Assembly (NCBI RefSeq): GCF_051857535.1
Contig: NZ_JBPZGY010000002.1
Location: 248,001 to 312,000 of the forward strand
Direction: 5' to 3'
DNA: 64,000 bases
DNA from: Roseateles_B sp051857535
Lineage (GTDB): Bacteria > Pseudomonadota > Gammaproteobacteria > Burkholderiales > Burkholderiaceae_C
Position numbers and translations under genes: made by a program. The notes below the pieces were generated by a model. It had not been told where the DNA came from. It searched no databases and worked only from the letters and a program-made list of their open reading frames with translations. The first letter of the stretch is position 1. The number at the start of each line of letters is the position of its first letter. Positions 56,832 through 64,000 of the stretch are shown one piece after another.

Positions 56832-57380
56832 ATGAACACGCGCTTCTCGTCCTCCCTCGTCGCCGCGTTGCTGCTGTCTGTGCCGCTGCTGATGTCGGCC
56901 CCGGCCGTGCATGCGCAGGCGGACAAGGCCGCGCGCACGGCGAGTTCCAACGGCTTCAGCGCCGGCATTGAGTTCAAGCAGCAGGCCTCGCCTGCCGATG
57001 TGGGCCTGCCGGCCTATCCCGGTTCCCAGCCGCAGTACGACAAGAAGGACGACGTGGCCTCGCTCACCATGGGCCTGTGGGGAGGCACCTTTGGCTTCAA
57101 GCTGGTGGTGACCAAGTTCTCCAGCGAGGACAGCCTGGAGGCGGTCAGCCGCTTCTACAAGGACGCGCTCGCCAAGTACGGCCCTGTGCTGGACTGCAGC
57201 CAGAACACCGGCGGCGGCAAGAAGGATGACAAGGTCCTTGGCTGCGATGACGACAAACCCGAGAAGGGCGGCCTGCTCTTCAAGGCAGGCAAGCCCGAGG
57301 CCTATCGCATCGTCTCCCTGCAGCAGCGCGGCAAGCAGGTGCATTTCCAGCTGGTGCGCATTGAGGCGCCCAAGCGCTGA
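56832..57380 (+). CDS. Secreted protein of unknown function
   Basis: The 182-residue product starts with a clear signal peptide (MNTRFSSSLVAALLLSVPLL..., cleavage near AVHAQA). The mature part contains GLPAYPGSQPQY, a glycine-rich turn and DSLEAVSRFYKDALAKYGPVLDC, with two cysteines that could form a disulphide. The pattern of a small alpha/beta domain ending in QLVRIEAPKR recurs in hypothetical periplasmic proteins, but I cannot name a family. AGGAGA precedes ATG 56832. It lies 144 bases after livF and is convergent with the hydroxyproline operon. Confidence 0.75.
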   Translation: MNTRFSSSLVAALLLSVPLLMSAPAVHAQADKAARTASSNGFSAGIEFKQQASPADVGLPAYPGSQPQYDKKDDVASLTMGLWGGTFGFKLVVTKFSSEDSLEAVSRFYKDALAKYGPVLDCSQNTGGGKKDDKVLGCDDDKPEKGGLLFKAGKPEAYRIVSLQQRGKQVHFQLVRIEAPKR

Positions 57381-57401
57381 CCGGCACGCTGATCGCTGCG
57401 T

Positions 57402-58676
57402 TCAGCGCTCGTCCAGCAGGCTGCCGATCGGCAGGGGGTGCAGCGGGAAGCGCACGCCGCGCTGGGGATGCGCCTCTGGCCAGCCTAGCAAGCGCTGGCT
57501 GATTGGGCCGCAGATGCGGCCCTGGCAGGCGCCCATGCCGCAGCGGGTCTGCAACTTGGCCTCACGCCAGCTGGGATGGCCCTGCAGCTCGCGCAGGCGC
57601 ACGCCTTCGCAGCGGCACACGCGCACCTCGGGTGTGCAACGCGCCCACTGCGCCGGTGTCGGGCCGAAGTGCTGAGCTAGCCGGTGCGAAAAGGCCAGTG
57701 CCTGGCGGTGCGCACGCGCCAGCGTGCCTGGAATCTCCAGGCCTAGCATGGACCGGGCGGCCAACTGGCCTTCGATCCAGGCCTTGCGCATGCCGCCGAT
57801 GCCGGTGCACTCGCCCGCCGCATAGATGCCGGGCTGGCTGCTGTGCAGGGTGTTGTCGACCAAGATGCGTCCGTCGTCCCCTGTGGCGCAGCTCAGCATG
57901 GCGGCGAGTTCGCTATTGGGAATCAGGCCGAAGCCCAGGCCCAGGGCCTCGCAGGGCTCGTCCCATTCGCGCAGGCCGTCGCTGAGCCGTACGCCTTCCA
58001 CCCTGGATCGACCCAGCACCCGCAGCACCTGCACGCCAATGCGATACGGCACCCGGCGCAGTTGCCAGCGCAGGGCTATGGCCTGCTGCCATTGCGCCAG
58101 GTTCAGCCGGCTGGCGAAGAGGGTCAGGTCTTGCCAAGGGCGCAACTCGACGATGCCGCCCAGCTCTGCGCCCGCGGCCTGCAGGGTCTTTGCCGTGGCC
58201 AGCAGGAGGGGGCCGCTGCCGGCCAGCATCACGCGCTGGCCTTGGACCGGCCAGCCGCCCTTGACCAGGGCCTGCAGGCCGCCAGCGCCGGTGACGCCGG
58301 GCAGGTCCCAGCCCGGCACCGGCACATGCAGCTCGCGTGCGCCCAGGGCCAGCAGGGTCTTGTCTCCGCGCAGTTGCCTCAGGCGGCCTCCGGCCAGGTC
58401 CTGGGCCAGGATTTCCCCGTCGGCCGTGGTGCCGACGGCCATGTGTCCGGGCAGAAAACGCAGCCGCGGGTGAGTCAGCAGCTGCGGCAGATCGGCCGCC
58501 ACGCGCCGCGCATGGGCATCCTGCGCGGCCGGGCCGCCACGCCAGATCTGACCGCCGGGCTGGACCTGGTTGTCCAGCCACAGGACCTCGGCATCGGCCT
58601 TCAGCAGCGTTTGCACAGCCGCGAGGCCCGCCGGGCCGCTGCCGATCACCAGATGGGGCGCTTGCAGCGTACTCAT
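57402..58676 (-). CDS. D-hydroxyproline dehydrogenase, FAD/NAD-binding subunit with [2Fe-2S] domain
   Basis: The 424-residue flavoprotein has the dinucleotide motif VIGSGPAGLAAVQ at its N-terminus, a second one in MLAGSGPLLLATAK and the oxidoreductase closure GIYAAGECTGIGGMRKAWIEG. A BFD-like C-terminal segment carries C354, C356, C379, C384 and C389. This architecture belongs to multi-subunit opine/hydroxyproline/cyanide-forming dehydrogenases (OoxA/HcnB type). With its neighbours it should oxidise cis-4-hydroxy-D-proline to pyrroline-4-hydroxy-2-carboxylate. ATG 58676 overlaps the stop of the ferredoxin-like gene by four bases. Confidence 0.88.
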   Translation of the reverse strand: MSTLQAPHLVIGSGPAGLAAVQTLLKADAEVLWLDNQVQPGGQIWRGGPAAQDAHARRVAADLPQLLTHPRLRFLPGHMAVGTTADGEILAQDLAGGRLRQLRGDKTLLALGARELHVPVPGWDLPGVTGAGGLQALVKGGWPVQGQRVMLAGSGPLLLATAKTLQAAGAELGGIVELRPWQDLTLFASRLNLAQWQQAIALRWQLRRVPYRIGVQVLRVLGRSRVEGVRLSDGLREWDEPCEALGLGFGLIPNSELAAMLSCATGDDGRILVDNTLHSSQPGIYAAGECTGIGGMRKAWIEGQLAARSMLGLEIPGTLARAHRQALAFSHRLAQHFGPTPAQWARCTPEVRVCRCEGVRLRELQGHPSWREAKLQTRCGMGACQGRICGPISQRLLGWPEAHPQRGVRFPLHPLPIGSLLDER

Positions 58677-58918
58677 GCCTGCGTCTCCACCCGCATGCCT
58701 TCGGCGACCATTCGCATGCAGGCCAGTGCTTCGTCCTGCCCGTCGATGCGCACGCGGCAGGCCTGGCACTGGCCCATGCCGCAGAACACGTCGCGTGCCG
58801 TGCCGTAGATGGTCTGGCCGAACAGGGTGACCTCGCAGCGCCGCAGCGCCGCAGCCACGGTGATGCCGGCGGGCACGGCGTGGGCTCGGCCATTGATGTG
58901 CAGGGTGAGGGTCTTCAT
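58673..58918 (-). CDS. D-hydroxyproline dehydrogenase, small [2Fe-2S] subunit
   Basis: The 81-residue protein is a small ferredoxin-fold subunit (HcnA/OoxB-like). C46, C51 and C54 in FCGMGQCQAC plus C67 form the [2Fe-2S] site. It overlaps both neighbouring genes by four bases, consistent with a stoichiometric complex. Electrons probably pass through it between the two flavin subunits. Confidence 0.9.
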   Translation of the reverse strand: MKTLTLHINGRAHAVPAGITVAAALRRCEVTLFGQTIYGTARDVFCGMGQCQACRVRIDGQDEALACMRMVAEGMRVETQA

Positions 58919-60045
58919 GCGGGGGCAGCGTCGTAGAAGCGCGCCGGGTCATAGGGCTGGGCGTCCAGGCCTGCTGTTTGGGCCAGGCTGAGGTCCGCCA
59001 GCAGCTCGGCACTGGCCAGCGAGGTGGTGATGCCCAGGCCCTCGTGCCCGCAGGCCACCCAGGTGTTGCGCAGCGCTGGGTGGGCGCCGATCAGCGGCTG
59101 GCCATCGGCGCTGGCGGGGCGTATCCCGCTCCAGCAGCGCAGCAGGCTCTGCTGAGGCAGGGAGGGCAGATAGTCTGCCGCGCAGGCCAGCATGCGTCGC
59201 AGCATCGGGAGGTCGATCTCGCGGTCCTCGCGGCCGATCTGGCGCGAGGAGCCAATCAGCCATTGGCCGGCTGGGCGGGGCTGGACGTTGAAGGACACCG
59301 TGTCCTCGTCCACCAGATGCGCCTTCTTGATGTAGCCCAGCTCGACCAGTTGGTGGCGCAGGCTCTGCTCGCGGGCCTGCGTGATGGCCAATTGGCCTTT
59401 CTTCGGCAGCAGGCAGCCTGGGGGCAGAAAGCGCTGGCTGGCCAGGCCGCCGCAGAGCACGACCATGGCCGCGCTGAAGAGGCGTCCGTCCTGCAGGCGC
59501 ACGCGGCCGGGCTGCAGCTCGCGGACTTCGCCACGGATCAGCGTGGCGCGCGACTCTTCCAGCCAGTGCTGTACGACCTTGGGTGGGTAGACGCGGCCAT
59601 CGGCCGGCACGCGCAGGCCGCCGACCAGTCGGTGGTGCAGCAGCGGCTCGACCTGGCGCAGGGCCTGGGCATCCAGCAGCTCGGCGCTCAGGCCCTGGGA
59701 TTGCAGCCAACACGCCTTGCGCTGCGCGAGCTGCCATTCCTCGTCATCGGCGGCCAGCCACAACGTGCCGCAGCGCTGGAATTCGGACACATGCTCATGC
59801 TCGCCCGATTCGGCCAGCCACTGGCCCCATAGCTGCATGGAGCGGCGCGAGAGCCGGTATTCATGATCGTCTGCGGCGCCCTCGGCATCGACTACCAGCA
59901 GATGGCCCATGGATGCCGCCGTGGCACCGCCGCCTGGTGCCGACTGCTCGGCCACCGCAACGGACAGCCCGCGGCGAGCGAACTCGCGCGCACAGGCGGC
60001 GCCGACGATGCCGGCACCGATGATCAGCACATCGGCCTGGAGCAT
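58915..60045 (-). CDS. D-hydroxyproline dehydrogenase, DadA-like FAD subunit
   Basis: The 376-residue protein has the N-terminal FAD motif DVLIIGAGIVGAACAREFARRG and the C-terminal LIGAHPALRNTWVACGHEGLGITTSLASAELLADL of the DAO/glycine-oxidase family. It is probably the subunit that binds the imino acid substrate. It overlaps the ferredoxin-like gene by four bases and follows the epimerase by 10. Confidence 0.88.
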   Translation of the reverse strand: MLQADVLIIGAGIVGAACAREFARRGLSVAVAEQSAPGGGATAASMGHLLVVDAEGAADDHEYRLSRRSMQLWGQWLAESGEHEHVSEFQRCGTLWLAADDEEWQLAQRKACWLQSQGLSAELLDAQALRQVEPLLHHRLVGGLRVPADGRVYPPKVVQHWLEESRATLIRGEVRELQPGRVRLQDGRLFSAAMVVLCGGLASQRFLPPGCLLPKKGQLAITQAREQSLRHQLVELGYIKKAHLVDEDTVSFNVQPRPAGQWLIGSSRQIGREDREIDLPMLRRMLACAADYLPSLPQQSLLRCWSGIRPASADGQPLIGAHPALRNTWVACGHEGLGITTSLASAELLADLSLAQTAGLDAQPYDPARFYDAAPA

Positions 60046-60055
60046 GGCGTGCGGC

Positions 60056-61012
60056 TCAGCGGGGGATGCCCCAGGCGAAGGGATCGCGGGGCTGGATGAT
60101 CAGTTGAGCGTCCAGGTTGACATAGGCCCGCCCGGTGATGGTGGGCAGGATGTGGCCCTCGGCGCCTTCAGGGGCGGGCTGGTAGCAGCCCTCGAAGACG
60201 CTGCCGATCACGCTTTCCTGCCGCCACAGGGCACCTGGCGCGAGCTTTCCCTCGGCCGCCAGGCAGGCCAGCTTGGCGCTGGTGCCGGTGCCGCAGGGTG
60301 AACGGTCATAGGCACTGCCAGGGCACAACACGAAGTTGCGGCCGTGGTTGGCAGGATCGGCCGCTGGGCCAATCAGCTCGATGTGGTCGATCTCGGCGCC
60401 ATTTGCCCCGGTGATGCCCTGGGATTGCAAGGCCAGGCGGATCTGCTCGGAGAAGGTGGTCAGGTTCTGCGCCTGGCTGGGGGTCAGGTCTTGCCCGTGG
60501 TCGTCGCAGAGGAAGAACCAGTTGCCGCCCCAGGCGATGTCTCCATGCAGGCGCCTCGTGTCGACCTGCACTGGCACCTGCCGCGCCAGACGGTAGGCCG
60601 GGACGTTGGCAATGCTCACACGGCCGTCCTCATGCAGGGTGGCGGTGATCTCGCCCACGGGGGTCTCGATGCGGTGGGCGCCGGGCTGGACGCGGCCGAG
60701 GTAGGCCAGCGTGGCGATCAGGCCTATGCTGCCGTGGCCGCACATGCCCAGGTAGCCCACGTTGTTGAAGAAGATCACGCCCGCAGTGCAGGTCGGGTCG
60801 ACGGGCTCGCAGAGCAGGGCGCCCACCAGCACGTCAGAACCGCGCGGTTCGTTCATCAGGGCGCGGCGCCAGGCGTCGTGCTCGCTGCGCAGGCGCTGCA
60901 GGCGCTCCGCCATGGAGCCATGGCCGAGGTCCGGGCCGCCGCTGACGATGGTGCGGGTCGGCTCGCCGCCGGTGTGGGAGTCGATGATGCGGGTCGGCGT
61001 GATCGGGTTCAT
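60056..61012 (-). CDS. lhpA: 4-hydroxyproline 2-epimerase (proline racemase family)
   Basis: The 318-residue enzyme inverts trans-4-hydroxy-L-proline to cis-4-hydroxy-D-proline. Both catalytic cysteines are present, C91 in MCGHGSIG and C240 in SPCGTGTSAKLA; a dehydratase relative would have threonine or serine at one of them. N-terminal IDSHTGGEPTR is the family signature. Its place next to the dehydrogenase and deaminase supports hydroxyproline over proline as substrate. Confidence 0.92.
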   Translation of the reverse strand: MNPITPTRIIDSHTGGEPTRTIVSGGPDLGHGSMAERLQRLRSEHDAWRRALMNEPRGSDVLVGALLCEPVDPTCTAGVIFFNNVGYLGMCGHGSIGLIATLAYLGRVQPGAHRIETPVGEITATLHEDGRVSIANVPAYRLARQVPVQVDTRRLHGDIAWGGNWFFLCDDHGQDLTPSQAQNLTTFSEQIRLALQSQGITGANGAEIDHIELIGPAADPANHGRNFVLCPGSAYDRSPCGTGTSAKLACLAAEGKLAPGALWRQESVIGSVFEGCYQPAPEGAEGHILPTITGRAYVNLDAQLIIQPRDPFAWGIPR

Positions 61013-61028
61013 GGGGAATGGATAGGTC

Positions 61029-61715
61029 TCAGGCGATCACCTGCTGCGCGAACTGCCGCAGGTAATCCATCAGTCGGTCTGCCGCCGCCGCCGCTGCCTC
61101 ACTCTGCCCCTGGGCGATGGCTTCGGCGAGCAGTTGGTGGCAGCGCGCGCCTTCGCTCATGTCGCCCTGATGCTGGTAGGCCGTCCAGAAGCGACGGCAC
61201 TGGATCACCATGGGGATGACTGCGGCGACGGCTGCCTGGTTGCGGCAGGCGGCGTGGTTGACATGGTCCAGGGCCTGATCGGCCTGCAGATAGGCCGTCA
61301 GGTTCCCTGCGGTGGCAGCAGCGGTCATTTCGGCGGCGCAGGCCAGCAGGGCCTCGCGCTGCGGGGGCGTCGCGCGGCGGGCACTGGTGCTGGCGATGAG
61401 CCGCTCCAGCGCTCGACGCGCCTCCAGCAGATCCAGGTGCTGTGCCAACTGGATGTCGCTGACCAGCAGCCCGCGGCGCGGCAACTGCACGATCAACCCG
61501 TTGGCGACCAAGCGCATCAGGGCTTCGCGTGTGGGCGTGCGACCCAGGCCGATGCGCTCGATCAGCTCGGCTTCGACAATGGGCGCCCCGGGCTTCAGGG
61601 CCAGCGTGGCGATGAGGTTCTCGATGGCGTCATAGGCCTGGTCGGCCACGCGGCGCTTGTCGATGGCATCGTCGCCCGCCTCGTGCGGGATGGGGGAGGA
61701 CGTTGTTGCGTTCAT
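61029..61715 (-). CDS. GntR-family regulator, FCD subfamily
   Basis: The 228-residue regulator has an N-terminal winged helix (VADQAYDAIENLIATLALKPGAPIVEAELIERIGLGRTPTREALMRL) and an all-helical FCD ligand domain containing RRALERLIA and ALDHVNHAA. It lies inside the operon, between deaminase and epimerase, so it probably controls these genes in response to a pathway intermediate. Confidence 0.9.
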   Translation of the reverse strand: MNATTSSPIPHEAGDDAIDKRRVADQAYDAIENLIATLALKPGAPIVEAELIERIGLGRTPTREALMRLVANGLIVQLPRRGLLVSDIQLAQHLDLLEARRALERLIASTSARRATPPQREALLACAAEMTAAATAGNLTAYLQADQALDHVNHAACRNQAAVAAVIPMVIQCRRFWTAYQHQGDMSEGARCHQLLAEAIAQGQSEAAAAAADRLMDYLRQFAQQVIA

Positions 61716-61784
61716 GCCCGCATCTTCGCAGCAGATGCCCGCCTGGCTATGCCTGATTACGCGAAATGGCGACAGCCGCCAGCC

Positions 61785-62705
61785 TCAGAAGAACTGGCGC
61801 AGGTCCGGGCGGGTGTCCAGACCCTTCTGGATGATGGCCTGCACGCGCTCGCGCTCGGCTCCGACCAGGGGCAGGCGCGGGCGGCGCACATGCTCGGTGC
61901 CGACGCCCACCATGGCCTCCACCAGCTTGATGTTCTGGACCAGCTTGGTCGAGACGTCCAGGTGCAGCAGGGGGGTGAACCATTGGTAGAGCTTCAGAGC
62001 TTCGTCATAGCGCTTGGCCTGCATCAGACGGTACAGCGCCACGGTCTCGGCCGGGAAGGCTACGCACAGGCCGGCCAGCAGGCCGTCGCAACCCAGGGCC
62101 AGTCCCTCGAAGCTGAGGTCGTCCACGCCGATGAAGAGCTGGTAGCGCGTGCCCAGGGCATTGCGCAGGTCGGTCAGGCGGCGGATGTTGTCTGTCGACT
62201 CCTTGATGGCAACCAGCCATTCGCAGTCGGCCAGCTCGACGAAGTTGTCGGGCGTCAGGTCCACGCGATAGGCCACCGGGTTGTTGTAGACCATGGTGGG
62301 CAGTTGCGCGGCGTTGGCGATGGTGCGCACATTGGCCATGGCCTCGCGGGCGTCCGCCGCGTAGATCACCGCGGGCATGAGCATCAGGCCCTGCACACCG
62401 ATCTTGTTGGCGCCGTCCACGTAGCGCAGGGCCTCGAGGGTGCTGGTCTCCGAAACATTGGCCAGCACCGGCACGCGGCCGGCGGCCACCTTTACCGCGA
62501 TCTCGGCCACCTGCAGCTTCTCTTCCAGCGTCAGGGTGCTGGCCTCGCCCAGAGAGCCGCCAGTCACGAGGCCATCGACACCATTGGCGATCAGGAACTC
62601 GAAGTGGCGCTCCATGGCGGGGACGTCCAGGTTCTCGTTGGCGTCGAACTTGGTCGTCACGGCGGGGAAGATGCCGCGCCATTGAGGCAGGGGGCGGGAA
62701 CTCAT
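61785..62705 (-). CDS. lhpC: Pyrroline-4-hydroxy-2-carboxylate deaminase (DapA/NAL family)
   Basis: The 306-residue TIM-barrel lyase deaminates pyrroline-4-hydroxy-2-carboxylate to 2-oxoglutarate semialdehyde. K168 in AIKES is the Schiff-base lysine, and Y140 in MVYNNPVAYRVD the supporting tyrosine. GGSLGEASTLTLEE replaces the G-T-T-G-E loop of true DapA. AGGAGA precedes ATG 62705. The next enzyme, the semialdehyde dehydrogenase, is not in this window. Confidence 0.9.
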   Translation of the reverse strand: MSSRPLPQWRGIFPAVTTKFDANENLDVPAMERHFEFLIANGVDGLVTGGSLGEASTLTLEEKLQVAEIAVKVAAGRVPVLANVSETSTLEALRYVDGANKIGVQGLMLMPAVIYAADAREAMANVRTIANAAQLPTMVYNNPVAYRVDLTPDNFVELADCEWLVAIKESTDNIRRLTDLRNALGTRYQLFIGVDDLSFEGLALGCDGLLAGLCVAFPAETVALYRLMQAKRYDEALKLYQWFTPLLHLDVSTKLVQNIKLVEAMVGVGTEHVRRPRLPLVGAERERVQAIIQKGLDTRPDLRQFF

Positions 62706-62719
62706 CGAGCAATCTCCTG

Positions 62720-62763
62720 TTGAAATATATTTGCAGAATATTCGTTGATAATCACGCTGTCAA
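62720..62763 (-). promoter_or_regulatory. Promoter and probable GntR site of the hydroxyproline operon
   Basis: On the minus strand a perfect TTGACA (62758-62763) and TATTCT (62735-62740) are 17 bases apart. The AT-rich AATATTCTGCAAATATATT covering the -10 contains AATATT half-sites and is the best candidate for an FCD-type GntR operator. The rest of the gap to yajC (62764-62968) holds no gene. Confidence 0.65.
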
Positions 62764-62968
62764 CCCCAGATGGATGGCTGCGCCGCCCTGACGCCTGCAC
62801 GGTCGCCCGAGTCCGTGCCTGCCAGTCGAACTGCCATCACCGTTCTCCAGAGTCTGGGGGAGGGCTGGGCTGGACCCAGGGCGGGCGACGCAGGCTGCCG
62901 CATACAATCCGCGATCCGTCCATGATGGCGCTGTTGCGCCCATGGATCATTCCTAGAGGGTTCTGACC

Positions 62969-63295
62969 GTGTTCATTTCTACTGCTTTTGCCCAGACCGC
63001 CGCTCCGGCAACCCAAGGTCCTGAGTCCAGCCTCATGGGCATGCTGCCCTTGGTGCTGATGTTCGTGGTGCTGTATTTCGTGATGATTCGTCCCCAGATG
63101 AAGCGTCAGAAGGAGCACAAGGCCATGATCGAGGCCCTGGCCAAGGGAGACGAAGTCGTCACCAGTGGAGGCCTGCTGGGCAAGGTTGCCAAGATGGACG
63201 ACAACTTCCTGAGCCTGGAAGTCGCCAGCGGCGTCGAGATCAAGGTGCAGCGCTCGGCTGTGGTTCAGGTCCTGCCCAAGGGCTCGGTCAAGTAA
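62969..63295 (+). CDS. yajC: Sec translocon accessory protein YajC
   Basis: The 108-residue protein has one N-terminal membrane segment (MLPLVLMFVVLYFVMIRP) and a cytoplasmic domain with GDEVVTSGGLLGKVAK. The start is GTG, with GAGGG upstream. It precedes secD, its normal partner in the SecDF-YajC complex that aids late protein export. Confidence 0.96.
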   Translation: MFISTAFAQTAAPATQGPESSLMGMLPLVLMFVVLYFVMIRPQMKRQKEHKAMIEALAKGDEVVTSGGLLGKVAKMDDNFLSLEVASGVEIKVQRSAVVQVLPKGSVK

Positions 63296-63423
63296 TCCAG
63301 CCAGGCAGCCCTGCAGTCCGGGGCTGCTCATCACTCATCCAGCCCGGGCCGCCGTTGTGCGGTGCCGGGCCTGTTTTCAGGGCGAATGCCCAGGTCTGGT
63401 CCAGACCTCCTGAGGATGCCTCC

Positions 63424-64000
63424 ATGAACCGTTATCCCTTGTGGAAGTACGCGCTGCTGGTTGTTGCGCTGCTGATCGGTCTGATCTACACCCTGCCCAA
63501 CTTCTTCGGCGAGGCGCCGGCGGTGCAGGTTTCCAGTGGCAAGGCCACGGTCAAGCTGGATGCGGGCATGGTGGCTCGCGTCGAGGCCGCCATCCAGGCT
63601 GCCGGCGTCAAGGCGAACACGGTGGCCTTCGAGGGCAATTCCGTTCGCGCCCGCTTCAATGACACCGACACGCAGCTCAAGGCCAAGGACGCCATCAACA
63701 AGGCGATCAACGCCGACCTGACGGACCCGTCCTACATCGTGGCCCTGAATCTGGTGTCGCGGTCGCCGGAGTGGCTGAAGAGCCTGCATGCCTTCCCCAT
63801 GTACCTGGGCCTGGACCTGCGCGGCGGCGTGCACTTCCTCATGCAGGTCGACATGAAGGCGGCCATTGCCAAGAAGGTCGAGTCCCTGGTCGGAGATGCC
63901 CGCAGCATGCTGCGCGAGAAGAATCTGCGTCACGCCGGCATCAGCAAGGACGGCAACGACCTGGTGATCGCCTTCCGTGACGCCGAGACTCGCGCGGCCG
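63424..64000 (+). CDS. secD: Protein translocase subunit SecD, N-terminal part
   Basis: The frame opens at ATG 63424 (MNRYPLWKYALLVVALLIGL) and stays open to the window edge, giving 192 residues of a protein normally about 620 long. The first membrane segment and the conserved YLGLDLRGGVHFLMQVDMK of the first periplasmic domain are visible. It is 128 bases after yajC. Confidence 0.97.
   Translation, partial: MNRYPLWKYALLVVALLIGLIYTLPNFFGEAPAVQVSSGKATVKLDAGMVARVEAAIQAAGVKANTVAFEGNSVRARFNDTDTQLKAKDAINKAINADLTDPSYIVALNLVSRSPEWLKSLHAFPMYLGLDLRGGVHFLMQVDMKAAIAKKVESLVGDARSMLREKNLRHAGISKDGNDLVIAFRDAETRAA

Overview
The window reads as a high-GC betaproteobacterial chromosome segment. Gene content and order point to Burkholderiales, probably the Roseateles/Mitsuaria/Pelomonas group (Sphaerotilaceae). 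That placement is an inference from the synteny of the ribosomal region, the Xanthomonas/Caulobacter-type TonB receptor and the amino-sugar genes; no 16S gene is present to confirm it.

Region 1 (1-10000) is the distal part of an amino-sugar (GlcNAc/chitin-type) utilisation locus. One plus-strand run holds the end of a SIS-domain sugar-phosphate deaminase (NagB-II type), a GH3 beta-N-acetylhexosaminidase, an AmpG-like MFS permease, a secreted GH16 hydrolase, a NagX-type membrane acetyltransferase homologue and a flavin-dependent halogenase-like protein. A large TonB-dependent receptor faces them and ends in its own terminator. The likely logic is outer-membrane import, periplasmic and cytoplasmic trimming, inner-membrane transport and deamination.

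Region 2 (10550-46290) is the translation/transcription core. It runs tRNA-Tyr, tRNA-Gly, tRNA-Thr, tuf, tRNA-Trp, secE, nusG, rplKAJL, rpoBC, a lone PIN-domain gene on the minus strand, rpsL-rpsG-fusA-tuf-rpsJ, then the S10, spc and alpha clusters through rplQ. Strong hairpin-plus-T terminators and sigma-70-like promoters cut this block into several units. Breaks lie after rpoC, between rpsJ and rplC, on both sides of a peroxiredoxin gene inserted between rpsQ and rplN, between rpsK and rpsD, between rpsD and rpoA, and after rplQ. A long imperfect palindrome sits between rplL and rpoB.

Region 3 (46290-52900) is a mixed housekeeping stretch: dsbD, two identical initiator tRNA-fMet genes, a ProQ/FinO RNA chaperone, an ArsR regulator, thymidine kinase and a crotonase-family protein. 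Two small paralogous four-cysteine proteins of unknown function lie on the minus strand, flanking arsR-tdk.

Region 4 (53000-62770) is accessory metabolism. A branched-chain/amino-acid type (HAAT) ABC transporter has its second permease fused to an ATPase and has no binding protein here; a short secreted protein follows. Convergent to it is a complete-looking 4-hydroxyproline catabolic operon: deaminase, GntR regulator, epimerase, and a three-part D-hydroxyproline dehydrogenase.

Region 5 (62969-64000) starts the Sec accessory genes yajC and secD; secD runs off the window.
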